64,000 nucleotides of DNA from Crocinitomicaceae bacterium (GTDB lineage Bacteria; Bacteroidota; Bacteroidia; Flavobacteriales_D; Crocinitomicaceae), in NCBI GenBank assembly GCA_018402525.1, contig JAGYIR010000010.1, positions 310,001 through 374,000 of the forward strand, given 5' to 3'. The notes under the pieces are model-generated. The model had not been told where the DNA came from. It did not search any database and saw only the letters and a list, made by a program, of their open reading frames with translations. Both the position numbers and the translations under genes were made by a program. This document shows, piece after piece, positions 8,793 to 18,074 of the stretch (the stretch's first letter is position 1; every line of letters begins with the position of its first letter).

Positions 8793-9487
8793 TGTACATT
8801 GTCACCGGTATATCGCGCGGGCTTGGAAAGGCTATTGTATCACAATTACTTGAAGCAGGCGAGACGGTGCTAGGCATAGGTCGTTCTCATGACTTTTCGC
8901 ATCCTAATTTCTCGTTTCTTTCGTGCGACTTTAGGAACAATGAAGCGGTGCACAACCTAAAAATTGATCTACCTGAAGGGCCAATTACATTGATCAACAA
9001 TGCGGGAGTGATAGGAACGATCCAACGAATAAGTGACCAAAAGAGTTTGGATACACAAGAAGTCATGCAAGTCAATGTGATTGCGCCAATGGTATTGTTG
9101 CACAAGGTTTATCGTCAGGTGAGCGATCCTTCTAATTTCACTTTGGTCAATATCAGTTCAGGCGCAGCCAATCGTGCTATTCCCTCATGGGCAAACTACT
9201 GCGCTTCTAAGGCGGCGTTAAACATGTTGACAGAGACTTTTTATTTGGAAGAAAAGGAAAAAGAAAATTACCCGAAAGTCTACGCAATTGCTCCCGGAGT
9301 TGTTGATACGGATATGCAAGTTCAAATTCGTGCAGCAAGTGAAACTGATTTCTCCTCTGTTGAAAATTTCAGGGAAATGAAGTTAACTAATAGTTTATAC
9401 TCACCTGATTTGGCGGCGAATAAGATGCTTACGTTGTTAAAACAACCTTTTTCGGGACTTGTTTTCCAAGATTTGCGATCCATTTAA
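8792..9487 (+). CDS. short-chain dehydrogenase/reductase, benzil-reductase-like
   Basis: This is a classical SDR of 231 residues. The cofactor loop is VTGISRGLGKAIV (TGxxxGxG), followed by NNAG at about 69-72, S123 and the catalytic pair Y136/K140 in NYCASKAALN. The overall look resembles the YueD/sepiapterin-reductase group that reduces dicarbonyls with NADPH, but substrate prediction for SDRs is weak. Translation must begin at the GTG at 8792, which shares its G with the TAG stop of the TrkA-like gene, implying translational coupling. Confidence 0.85.
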   Translation: MYIVTGISRGLGKAIVSQLLEAGETVLGIGRSHDFSHPNFSFLSCDFRNNEAVHNLKIDLPEGPITLINNAGVIGTIQRISDQKSLDTQEVMQVNVIAPMVLLHKVYRQVSDPSNFTLVNISSGAANRAIPSWANYCASKAALNMLTETFYLEEKEKENYPKVYAIAPGVVDTDMQVQIRAASETDFSSVENFREMKLTNSLYSPDLAANKMLTLLKQPFSGLVFQDLRSI

Positions 9488-9612
9488 ACGGTTTAATCAA
9501 TTCTTAACACACTTTATCCTTAAATTAATACCGTAGAAACGATTAATTTGTATTTGTGTAAGGTCTTTCGTATTTTCACAGTCTAAGAATTGTATAAAGT
9601 AAAACTAAAACT

Positions 9613-11718
9613 ATGAAAAGAACTTTCCTCTCCTTATTGAGTATTCTCGTGTTTTCTTCGGGATTATTCGCCCAAAGGGCAGATTTTGATCCATCCAATG
9701 CTAGAGATGGAGAAACAGTTGAATTTTGTGGACAACACAAAAAATCAGCACAAATTCAAGCAACTCAAGAGTATATTGATGGAATCGTTGTTGATAATCT
9801 TGCGCAAGAATTTACTCCTAAAGGGGTAGTTTATTATATTCCTGTTGTTTTTCATGTACTTCACAATGGAGGAAATGAAAACATTTCTGATGCCCAAATT
9901 TACGATGCACTCGATATTTTGAATCGCGATTTTCGTTTAATGAATGCGGATGCGAATAACGTGCATGCCGACTTCCAAGGAATGCCTGCCGATGTGGAGG
10001 TTGAATTTCGCTTGGCTACGAAAGCGCCAAATGGAACGTGTTTTACAGGAATCACAAGAACAATGAACCCGATTACGTTTAATGGTGATAACGGTGGGTC
10101 ACAGGTAAATGCCATTGTTAATGGAAATGATGTTTACAATGCCACATGGCCAGGGAATAATTACTTGAACATTTTTGTAGTTGCTGATGCAGGTGGAGCT
10201 GCTGGTTACACGACATTACCATGGTCGACTGCAATGACGAATGGTATTTGGATTTTACACCAGTACGTTGGTTCAATTGGAACGGGTAGTGTTGGAGCAA
10301 GCCGTGCATTGACACATGAAGTTGGACACTGGTTAAACCTGGAGCACACGTGGGGTGGTAACAATAATCCTGGAAATCTGTCAAGCTGTAGTACTGATGA
10401 TGGTGTAGGTGATACACCAAATACAATTGGCGTGACATCATGCGCACTGAATGAAAACACGTGTGGACCTCGTGCAAACGTGGAAAATTATATGGATTAT
10501 TCGTACTGTTCTAAAATGTTTACGCAAGGTCAAGCTACACGTATGAGAAATGCACTTAATTCTGGTACTGGTGGAAGAAGCACAGTTAGATCTGCGACGA
10601 ATCTTACGAATGTGGGAGCAGACGGAAACCTTGTGTTGTGTGAAGCACAATTTTCAGCAGATAGAACTTCGGTTTGCCCAGGAGAGCAAATTCAATTTAC
10701 GGATGAAACTTTCAACGCAGCGTCGGGTTGGACTTGGACATTTGATGGCGGTGTACCAGCATCATCTAACGCACAGAATCCAGTTGTGACGTATTCGACT
10801 CCAGGAGTTTATTCAGTTACATTAGCTGCTACTCACCCTTCTGGAAATGACACGGAAACAAAAACAGGCTACATTCGTGTAGTACCTGCACCTGCAAACA
10901 TTCCAATGTTGGAAGGATTTGAAACCTATACAACTCTAAATGGAATTGATGAATGGGAAGTTTACAATCCAAATGGAAATGGATTTGAGGTTACAACAAC
11001 AACTGGTTTAAACAGTGCTAAATCAGCGCGATTGATGAACCACGGGCAGTCTTCAGGATCAATTGATCAATTGATTTCTTCTCCAGTTGATTTGTCAGGT
11101 GTGAGTGGAACAATGACGTTTAGTTACCGCTATGCGTATAAGCGAAGAACAACAGGCGATGATGATGTACTACGTGTTTTAGTGACGAATGACTGTGGTG
11201 AATCTTGGACAGTTCGTAACACGCGATTGTTACATATTGTTACACCAGATGTTCAGTCTACATCGTATACACCGGCGTCTGATGCAGATTGGACGACAGT
11301 ACACGTTACGACAATTAATTCAACCTATTTTGTTGATAATTTCCGTTATAAGTTTGAATTTGAATCAGGAGGTGGAAACAACATTTACTTAGATAATATC
11401 AACATTTATCAAGGGTCATCTTCAGATGAATTGGTGGTAGGATTGTCTGATATTGATGCAACAGTCTTCTCAGGATTGAATTTATTCCCGAATCCTACCG
11501 ACGACGAATTGAACGTTCAGTTTACAGTTGAAACTCCACAAGACGTGGTGTTCAAAATACAAGACTTAACAGGAAAAGTAGCGTTAACTAACTTGATTAA
11601 AGCGAACTCAGGTTCCAACCATGTATTTATGAATACAAGTGAATTGGCTGCTGGAGTATACTTCTTAGAAGTTCAAGTCGCTGGAATGAGAGAAACACGT
11701 CAGTTTATTGTAAAATAA
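9613..11718 (+). CDS. secreted M43 (pappalysin-like) metalloprotease with PKD and T9SS domains
   Basis: The preprotein has 701 residues. A signal peptide (MKRTFLSLLSILVFSSGLFA) leads into a peptidase M43 domain with the zinc motif HEVGHWLNLEH (H235, H239 and H245; catalytic E236) and the Cys-rich segment ending NYMDYSYC. A PKD-like domain follows (about 342-423, with WTFDGGVPASS and YSTPGVYSVTLAA), then a beta-sandwich region and a C-terminal T9SS type A sorting domain (NLFPNPTDDELNVQF to ETRQFIVK). It is predicted to be exported through Sec, moved across the outer membrane by T9SS and released or anchored. A close paralogue follows directly. Substrates are unknown. Confidence 0.93.
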   Translation: MKRTFLSLLSILVFSSGLFAQRADFDPSNARDGETVEFCGQHKKSAQIQATQEYIDGIVVDNLAQEFTPKGVVYYIPVVFHVLHNGGNENISDAQIYDALDILNRDFRLMNADANNVHADFQGMPADVEVEFRLATKAPNGTCFTGITRTMNPITFNGDNGGSQVNAIVNGNDVYNATWPGNNYLNIFVVADAGGAAGYTTLPWSTAMTNGIWILHQYVGSIGTGSVGASRALTHEVGHWLNLEHTWGGNNNPGNLSSCSTDDGVGDTPNTIGVTSCALNENTCGPRANVENYMDYSYCSKMFTQGQATRMRNALNSGTGGRSTVRSATNLTNVGADGNLVLCEAQFSADRTSVCPGEQIQFTDETFNAASGWTWTFDGGVPASSNAQNPVVTYSTPGVYSVTLAATHPSGNDTETKTGYIRVVPAPANIPMLEGFETYTTLNGIDEWEVYNPNGNGFEVTTTTGLNSAKSARLMNHGQSSGSIDQLISSPVDLSGVSGTMTFSYRYAYKRRTTGDDDVLRVLVTNDCGESWTVRNTRLLHIVTPDVQSTSYTPASDADWTTVHVTTINSTYFVDNFRYKFEFESGGGNNIYLDNINIYQGSSSDELVVGLSDIDATVFSGLNLFPNPTDDELNVQFTVETPQDVVFKIQDLTGKVALTNLIKANSGSNHVFMNTSELAAGVYFLEVQVAGMRETRQFIVK

Positions 11719-11741
11719 AGGTTAGAATGTAATATCAATTA

Positions 11742-11774
11742 AACAAAGGGAACTTACGTAAAGTTCCCTTTGTT
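11742..11774 (+). terminator. Rho-independent terminator-like hairpin
   Basis: A perfect 14-bp stem with core ACAAAGGGAACTT and AAGTTCCCTTTGT encloses the loop ACGTA, 23 bp after the first M43 stop. The T-tract is short and interrupted, so termination may be partial. It separates the two protease genes. Confidence 0.75.
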
Positions 11775-11789
11775 ATCTAAATAAACCCC

Positions 11790-13965
11790 ATGAAAAAACT
11801 AATAATATCAACACTTTGTACTGTCTTTGTTGCTATGAGCGCCAGTGCACAGGCTCCAACTGAAGTCAATGAAAATTGGTGCGGTACCTCGGAGCGGATG
11901 AACGCTAGGTGGAATGATCCACAGTATTTTGATGTACTCACCAATGATGCATTAATTAGAGAACAGGAAGCTGCAAATCCTCCGTTCGTTCCAAAAGGAA
12001 CGATTTATAAAATTCCAACGGTGTTTCATATTCTCCACAATGGGGGAACAGAGAACATTTCTGAAGAACAAATTTTCAACGCCATAGAGGTGATGACCCG
12101 CGATTTCCGTAAGCAAAATGCGGATACGATTGAAGTCCCAGCGGTCTTTGACACCATTATGGGAGATGCTGAAATTGAATTCGTCTTGGCAACTAAAGCA
12201 CCGGATGGAACGTGTTTCAAAGGATATACACGCACCCAGTCGCCTCTAACCCATGAAGGAGATGATGGTGATGCGCAAGTGGATGCGATTCGTTTTGGAA
12301 ATGATGTGTACCAAGGAAACTGGCCTAGTAATCAATACTTGAACGTCTTTGTTATTGCAGATGCTGGTGGAGCAGGAGGTTACACAAATTATCCAAGCAA
12401 TTGGGATTTTGGTGATATGTCGAATGGAATATGGATCTTACACACGCAGTTTGGTGAGATTGGGACAAGTGGTCTTTCTGGAGGTCGTTCTATGACGCAC
12501 GAAGTAGGTCACTGGTTGAATTTACCGCACACATGGGGGTCTAACAATAATCCAGGTTCAGGAACCTGTGATATTGACATAGGCTGGGGTGGACAAGACA
12601 ACAATGATGATGGAGTAGCTGATACACCAAGATGTTTGGGGACTTCCTCTTGCTCAGTTGTACATAACTCTTGCTCGAACGATGATATAGATGGTTATTG
12701 GACTATTGATGTACCAGACAACGTGCAGAATTACATGGATTATGCTCTTTCTTGTCAAACCATGTTTACCTTGGGACAAGTCGATCGCATGAGAACGGCT
12801 ATTACTTCTAGTGTTGGTGGAAGAAATAATTTATGGACTCCGGGTAACTTGACAGCCACTGGCGCTGACGGTGATGTGTACCTTTGTGAAACCAGGTTTT
12901 CAGCGGATAGAACTTCTATTTGTGCTGGAGAAACGGTACAGTTCAACGATGAATCTTTCAATAGCGTAACCGGTTGGGAATGGTCGTTTCCAGGAGGATC
13001 ACCTGCTGTATCGACCGATCAACACCCATCAGTCGTGTATGCCGCTCCTGGAATATATGAGGTCTCGTTAACTGCAACGGACGGTTCGAACGATCAAACT
13101 GAAACGAAAACAGCATACATTCGCGTAGTTCCGTCTCCAACAGATCTTCCAATTGTGGAAGGGTTCGAGTCGTACACAACGTTCGCAGGTATTGAAGAGT
13201 GGGAAGTGGATAACTTGAATGGTAATGGATTTGAATTAGAATCTTCTGTGGGATTGAATAGCGCTAAATCAGCACGTTTATTGAATCATGGACAAATGTC
13301 AGGCTCAATAGATCAATTGATAGCTTCTCCAGTAGACTTGTCAAATGTAGCTTCTACATTAACATTTAGTTATCGATACGCTTACAAACGAAGAAACACA
13401 AGTGATGGTGATGTCTTGCGTTTGAAGGTGAGTAATGACTGCGGTGAAACATGGACAATACGTAACACAAGACTATTGTATATTGTAACGCCAGATGTTC
13501 AATCATCTCCTTTTACTCCAGTTTCTGAGGACGATTGGACGACGATTCATGTCACAACGATTAATTCAACTTATTTTGTCGATAATTTCAGATATAAATT
13601 TGAGTTCGAATCAGGTGGAGGAAATAATATTTACCTCGACAATATCAACATTTATGAGGGCGCTCCTTCAGATGATTTAGTTGTCGGTCTTTCCGATGTG
13701 GAAAACGATGCAATTGCTGGATTGAACATTTATCCAAATCCAACTGACAATGAATTGAATGTGGTTTTCAGCATGGAAACACCTAGGGATGTCGTTTTAA
13801 AAATTCAAGATTTGACCGGTAAGGTTACACAAAGTAGTCTTGTGAAAGCAGCACCGGGAAGAAACCAAGTGTTTATGGAAACAAGTCAGCTGGCTTCGGG
13901 CAGTTTACTTTTTAGAAATCCTTGTGGATGGAGTAAAGGAAACCCGTCAGTTTATTGTGAAATAA
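11790..13965 (+). CDS. second M43 metalloprotease, frameshift in T9SS sorting domain
   Basis: This tandem paralogue of the preceding protease has the same architecture: signal peptide (MKKLIISTLCTVFVAMSASA), M43 zinc motif HEVGHWLNLPH (H237, H241 and H247), PKD-like domain, beta-sandwich and T9SS domain. The catalytic domain has a longer Cys-rich insert (GGQDNNDDGVADTPRC). In the literal frame the last 40 or so residues become LASGSLLFRNPCGW and run to 14033. Removing one base near 13900-13902 restores VYFLEILVDGVKETRQFIVK and a stop at 13963-13965, matching the paralogue. The runaway frame also reads through a good terminator at 13988, so 13965 is almost certainly the original end. As read, the product would lack a working T9SS signal. 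Confidence 0.85.
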
Positions 13966-13987
13966 ATGAATTGAAATTTTGTAGAGA

Positions 13988-14018
13988 AACTGTCAACATT
14001 ATGTTGGCAGTTTTTTTT
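13988..14018 (+). terminator. Rho-independent terminator
   Basis: AACTGTCAAC-loop-GTTGGCAGTT (one G-U pair) is followed by eight T residues. It is placed 22 bp after the corrected stop of the second M43 gene and inside the frameshifted extension of that frame. Confidence 0.85.
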
Positions 14019-14052
14019 GCTAAATTTATCTAAATCAAAGGGAGGATTTGAA

Positions 14053-14718
14053 CTATTGATTAGTAGACTTCAAAATTGCAATCAAGTCTTCGATGGAAGC
14101 ATTTTTTAAAGTGGCCGTCACGTGGACCCCTTCAGCTGTTAAATACTCAGTCGTGCTTTCGCCCCAAGAATATACGATTGCATCGGTTGGAATTGTATTT
14201 AACTCCAAAAAACCTTCAACGTTGGAGGGACTTGTAAATGCGTAGGTTCCACAATAGGAAAGCGGTTTTGAAACAATTTTTGTACGATACACTGTTACCA
14301 CTTCCTTTTGGTGATCCTCTAGTTGTGAGGAAATGGACTTTTTAGAAATACTTGAACTGGGAAATAACACCCGTTTTTCTCCACACCATCGTTTGAAGCT
14401 GTCCGCTACACTCGAAATCGCTCCACTTTCTTGACCTTCGAAGTGTACCGTATAACCCAATCCCTTCAGTAATTCAGCAGTTTTATTCCCTGTGCAAGCG
14501 ATGAGAACGTTCTGTGGTATTTTTTGCTGGTATTGAAAGAAAATGACACTTCTCGGACTGTTAAAATAAATGATATCAAAGGGATGCTGTACTGAAAACT
14601 GCACAGGTTCAAAGTGTAAGAAGGACTGTGCGATTAGCGTAATGTCCTTTTCTGCTAAAAACTTGGCTAGTTCAGCTACTTCATCGTAGTTCTTTGATAT
14701 GAAAAATGGACTTTTCAA
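14053..14718 (-). CDS. hemD: uroporphyrinogen-III synthase
   Basis: The protein has 221 residues with the two-domain HemD layout. Sequence identity in this family is low, but IIYFNSPRSVIFF, IACTGNKTAELLKGLGY, RVLFPSSSISKKSI and YAFTSPSNVEGFLEL are recognisable family segments. It closes and inverts ring D of hydroxymethylbilane to give uroporphyrinogen III. It is the last gene of hemA-hemC-hemD; its ATG overlaps the hemC stop by four bases, which supports both the call and the start. Confidence 0.9.
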   Translation of the reverse strand: MKSPFFISKNYDEVAELAKFLAEKDITLIAQSFLHFEPVQFSVQHPFDIIYFNSPRSVIFFQYQQKIPQNVLIACTGNKTAELLKGLGYTVHFEGQESGAISSVADSFKRWCGEKRVLFPSSSISKKSISSQLEDHQKEVVTVYRTKIVSKPLSYCGTYAFTSPSNVEGFLELNTIPTDAIVYSWGESTTEYLTAEGVHVTATLKNASIEDLIAILKSTNQ

Positions 14719-15605
14719 TCTGAATAAGTCGAAAGTTCAAGGATTACGTTTTCTGCGACTCCATCAAAAGAAGACAATGTGTAGTTGAGGTACACACATG
14801 GACTGTGAGCATTTTTCGCAAAGGAGACGAACAGTTCATCCGCTTCCGTGCAATAGACTCCCAGCGGTAGTTGACAACCACCATCGAGTAAATTCAATAT
14901 TTTTCGTTCCAGTTCAATGCGTTTTTGAACCTCTGGAGCATTCATTTTTTGCAGGATGTCAAACAATACAGTATCCTCTTCGCGAATTTGTAAACCTAAT
15001 ACACCTTGCGCAGGGGCTGGAACAAATTCTTTAGGGTCAAGCACCTCCACATGAAACTCAGAAAGGTCCAATTCCAGTCGATCTACACCAGCTTTTGCAA
15101 GTAATATAGCGTCGTAACCACCATCGCGCAGCTTGTTAATGCGTGTAGGAACGTTACCACGTAAATCATTGATGGTAACATCCGGTCGATGCGTCAGTAC
15201 TTGCGATTTTCGTCGAGCAGAGGAAGTTCCAATGATTGCGTTTTTTTTGACCATCCATTTTTGTGAATCGTCAACGGCATTTTTATTAATGAGCAGCAGG
15301 TCAGCCGGATTTGCTCGTTCTGATACGGCGGCAATCACCAATTTTTCAGGAGGCGTCGTTTCTAAATCCTTGTGCGAATGTACAGCCAAATCAATGCTTC
15401 CATCTAGGAGTGCGTTTTCAATTTCTTTGGTGAAAAAGCCCTTTCCTTCGAGCTTGTCAAAACTCAAATGTTGGATTTTGTCGCCTTGTGTTTTTATAAT
15501 TTTAATTTCGACAGAGCAATTGATTTTTTCGAGTTCAGATTTCACAAAATACGCCTGCCATAGGGCAAGATCACTTCCTCTAGATCCAATTACTACATGC
15601 TTCAT
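14715..15605 (-). CDS. hemC: hydroxymethylbilane synthase (porphobilinogen deaminase)
   Basis: HemC polymerises four porphobilinogens using a covalent dipyrromethane primer. The protein has 296 residues and shows IGSRGSDLALWQA at the N-terminus, AVHSHKDLETTPP (a family active-site segment), GTSSARRKSQ, LRGNVPTRINKLRDGGYDA and the primer-binding cysteine C244 in LDGGCQLPLG. All key residues look intact. It starts within the hemA stop (one-base overlap) and overlaps hemD by four bases, forming a tight cytoplasmic heme-synthesis operon. Confidence 0.96.
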   Translation of the reverse strand: MKHVVIGSRGSDLALWQAYFVKSELEKINCSVEIKIIKTQGDKIQHLSFDKLEGKGFFTKEIENALLDGSIDLAVHSHKDLETTPPEKLVIAAVSERANPADLLLINKNAVDDSQKWMVKKNAIIGTSSARRKSQVLTHRPDVTINDLRGNVPTRINKLRDGGYDAILLAKAGVDRLELDLSEFHVEVLDPKEFVPAPAQGVLGLQIREEDTVLFDILQKMNAPEVQKRIELERKILNLLDGGCQLPLGVYCTEADELFVSFAKNAHSPCVYLNYTLSSFDGVAENVILELSTYSD

Positions 15606-16852
15606 TAAGATTGTTTTTTAAGTAGAATTTCCTTTGCCATAAGCATCGGCATGCTCATGTATTTTTTCTCCATGTATCCCACAATTTTTTCCAGTATTTC
15701 GCGCGAATTTTCGTCCATTGAACTCAGTTCGTTTTTAAACACTTCTGTCATTGCAGTATGTTTAATTTCTTTCACTTTTTGAGGGACGTCACGCATGGCA
15801 AGTTCAACGCTTCGCACTTGGTGAATGTGCTGGAACTCATACAATGCTTCGGAAACGATTTCCTCTACGTGTTGAATTTCTGCAGAACGAGCCTTTAAAT
15901 TTTCGTTTGAAATTTTTTGAAGAACTTCTACTGAAATATGTGTCACATTGTATGTTTCGATAATAGATGGCGATAAATCTTGTGGAATTGCAATATCAAT
16001 CACCACTTTTCGATTGGTGTCTCCATTTAACAATTGTGTATAGATTTCATCTGTTAAAATATGTGTTTCAGCTCCCGTACAGGTAATGATAATGTCAAAA
16101 CCTTGGTCAAACGATGATAAATCAGAAAGCGGATGCGCAGTACCATTCAAGTCATTGGCAAGCAATTGCGCTTTTTGAAAGGTTCTGTTGAACACATGAA
16201 AGTTGGTGAAACCATGTTTTCTTAAAAATCGGCTCATATTGGTGTTTGTCACGCCAGCCCCAACAATTAAAATACGTGAATCCAACGGAACATTGAGGGA
16301 TTTCAATTTATGGTAAGCCAAGGAAACTACAGAAACAGGTTTTCGTGCGATACTCGTTTCGGTGTACACTTTTTTAGCCGTTTCAATGGTATGCCGCATC
16401 AAAAGGCGAATTAAGTCACCCGTTAAGTTCATTTTGCGTGACGCTTCAAAAGCATTGCGCACTTGGGTAATAATTTCGCGCTCACCAATCACCATAGAAT
16501 CGATCGAAGAGGCAACAATCAGTTGATGCTCAACGGCTTGAATTCCAGTGTACAAGGTCCCAGCATTGGAAAAATATTCCAGTTTATCCAATTCGAACGA
16601 AGGATACAATTTTTCAAAAAATGTATTGAGAAAATGGTGGTCTACAATCTGATTGGATGTAAAGGTAAACTCTACACGGTTACAGGTCGACAAAAACATG
16701 AGCTCTCCTAACGAAAGTGACTCTTTGAGATAAGTCAATCGTTCTTGCTGATGCTCAGCATCAATATGCAACTCACCTATCTCATTTACAGAAAGGTTAC
16801 GATGCGTAAAGGCGACGATATGTAGGGCATTTAAGCCTGCTGCTGGTAACAC
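15605..16852 (-). CDS. hemA: glutamyl-tRNA reductase
   Basis: This 415-residue enzyme starts the C5 route to tetrapyrroles by reducing glutamyl-tRNA to glutamate-1-semialdehyde. The catalytic cysteine is C57 in FLSTCNRVEF. SIDSMVIGEREIITQVR and the NADPH-binding ILIVGAGVTNTNMSRFL follow, then the C-terminal dimerisation helix. No ATG is available in a sensible position; the GTG at 16852 starts MLPAAGLNALHIVAFTHRNL, which fits the family N-terminus. The GtrR partner enzyme HemL is not in the window. Upstream, a perfect palindrome (16912-16930) could control the operon. Confidence 0.95.
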   Translation of the reverse strand: MLPAAGLNALHIVAFTHRNLSVNEIGELHIDAEHQQERLTYLKESLSLGELMFLSTCNRVEFTFTSNQIVDHHFLNTFFEKLYPSFELDKLEYFSNAGTLYTGIQAVEHQLIVASSIDSMVIGEREIITQVRNAFEASRKMNLTGDLIRLLMRHTIETAKKVYTETSIARKPVSVVSLAYHKLKSLNVPLDSRILIVGAGVTNTNMSRFLRKHGFTNFHVFNRTFQKAQLLANDLNGTAHPLSDLSSFDQGFDIIITCTGAETHILTDEIYTQLLNGDTNRKVVIDIAIPQDLSPSIIETYNVTHISVEVLQKISNENLKARSAEIQHVEEIVSEALYEFQHIHQVRSVELAMRDVPQKVKEIKHTAMTEVFKNELSSMDENSREILEKIVGYMEKKYMSMPMLMAKEILLKKQS

Positions 16853-16911
16853 GACTGCAAATATGCTTAGTTATTGCGTTTGATTTGTCATGCAATTGTC
16901 ATATTCGCTAT

Positions 16912-16930
16912 ATTTAGAACAGTTCTAAAT
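16912..16930. promoter_or_regulatory. 19-bp palindrome, candidate operator of hemACD
   Basis: ATTTAGAAC-A-GTTCTAAAT is a perfect inverted repeat with 9-bp arms and a single central base, 60 bp upstream of the hemA start codon. Such symmetric sites typically bind a dimeric repressor or activator. The regulator is not identifiable from this window. It could instead serve the divergent direction, but the RDD gene starts about 365 bp away. Confidence 0.5.
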
Positions 16931-17012
16931 TACCCCGTATTGACTGCTGGAGTCTACATATTTTATCAATATTTCGTTAAAATTTAACGCAAATATTCAT
17001 AGATCATTCAAG

Positions 17013-17135
17013 TCCTCCCCCTGCACCCCCTCCAAAGGGAGAGACGAGTCGAAATTGATCTTTCTTTAATTTTCTATGAGTTATTGTCAAAATGACTGAA
17101 AAGATTCCCCCTTTGGAGGGGGTGCAGGGGGAGGA
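17013..17135. repeat. GC-rich long inverted repeat (MITE/REP-like)
   Basis: The left arm TCCTCCCCCTGCACCCCC continuing to 17039 is perfectly complementary over 27 bp to 17109-17135 (CCCTTTGGAGGGGGTGCA and onward). The arms flank a 69-bp AT-rich centre with no gene. The GC-rich arms stand out sharply from the surroundings. The right-arm ends (TTCCCCCTTTGGAGG and GGGGGAGGA) recur inside ileS at 56432-56493, so this belongs to a dispersed repeat family. Confidence 0.85.
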
Positions 17136-17294
17136 TCTGTATTAAACAAAAACCATCATTGACAGGATTTCTATCCCAAAGGAAAATTATATTTCAAAGT
17201 TCCTTTTGCAATCGGGTAAAAAATGATGACGTCCTATCTTGAATTTAATCGAATAATAATGCAAAAAAACTATCTTTAAGCCAAGTTTTCAAAA

Positions 17295-18065
17295 ATGAAA
17301 TCAATAGAATTTGAATCGGCACAGAATGTAAAAATTGAGTACGAACTCGCTTCGGTAGCTCAACGTACGGCTGCTGCTTTTATTGATTTTTTCGCATTTG
17401 TCATTTACTATTTTGTTTTAGGGATGATGATTGGATTTACTGGATATTTTGAAGCAGATTTTGGAACTTTTCTGTTTGTTCAGCTATTGCTAATGAAACT
17501 TCCATGGATTTTTTACCATCCGGTCATTGAATATTTAACCCATGGTCAAAGTCTTGGAAAATACATTTTGGGAATTAGGGTTGTAACTATTTCGGGGGAG
17601 CGGCCTGGACTTCGAGAAGTGTTTACGCGTTGGATTTTTCGTGGCGATTTTCTTTGGATCAGCGCCGATTTTTTCGCTTTATTTTGGTTTGGAATAGGTG
17701 TGCTAGGAATTGTATTTGCTGGCACTTCAGAAAGAAGACAACGCATGGGAGACGTGATGGCAAACACGGTGGTCATCAAGAACAAGTCATCCATTCGCTA
17801 TACGTTAAGGGATGTGTTAGATATTAAGAATCAAGACAACTACACCCCTGAATATCCGAATGCAGTTCAGTTTACAGATGAAGACATGTTGCTGATTAAA
17901 AATACCATTCAGCGATTGCGATCTAATCCGACTCCAGAAACTAAGAAGTTTGCTATTGAATTGGCAGATGAATCCGCTCGTCTTCTTGGATTGCCCGAAA
18001 CGCCAGAGAAACGAATGAAATTTCTACAAACATTGCTACAAGATTACGTAGTTTTAACGCGATAA
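17295..18065 (+). CDS. RDD family membrane protein
   Basis: The protein has 256 residues and an N-terminal RDD domain: VAQRTAAAFIDFFAFVIYYF gives the R...D pattern, and HGQSLGKYILGIRVV and RQRMGDVMANTVVI are the other conserved blocks. Three hydrophobic stretches lie at about 25-50, 60-80 and 120-150. The C-terminal 80 residues are soluble and helical and are not part of the RDD fold. RDD proteins have been linked to ion or small-molecule transport, but no function can be assigned here. It is followed 9 bp later by rsmI. Confidence 0.85.
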   Translation: MKSIEFESAQNVKIEYELASVAQRTAAAFIDFFAFVIYYFVLGMMIGFTGYFEADFGTFLFVQLLLMKLPWIFYHPVIEYLTHGQSLGKYILGIRVVTISGERPGLREVFTRWIFRGDFLWISADFFALFWFGIGVLGIVFAGTSERRQRMGDVMANTVVIKNKSSIRYTLRDVLDIKNQDNYTPEYPNAVQFTDEDMLLIKNTIQRLRSNPTPETKKFAIELADESARLLGLPETPEKRMKFLQTLLQDYVVLTR

Positions 18066-18074
18066 ATCCAACGT

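Noticed and set aside
13966-14033. Unusual C-terminus of the second M43 protease in the literal frame
   Set aside because: It reads through a good terminator and disappears when one base is removed; it is a frameshift product, not a new domain.
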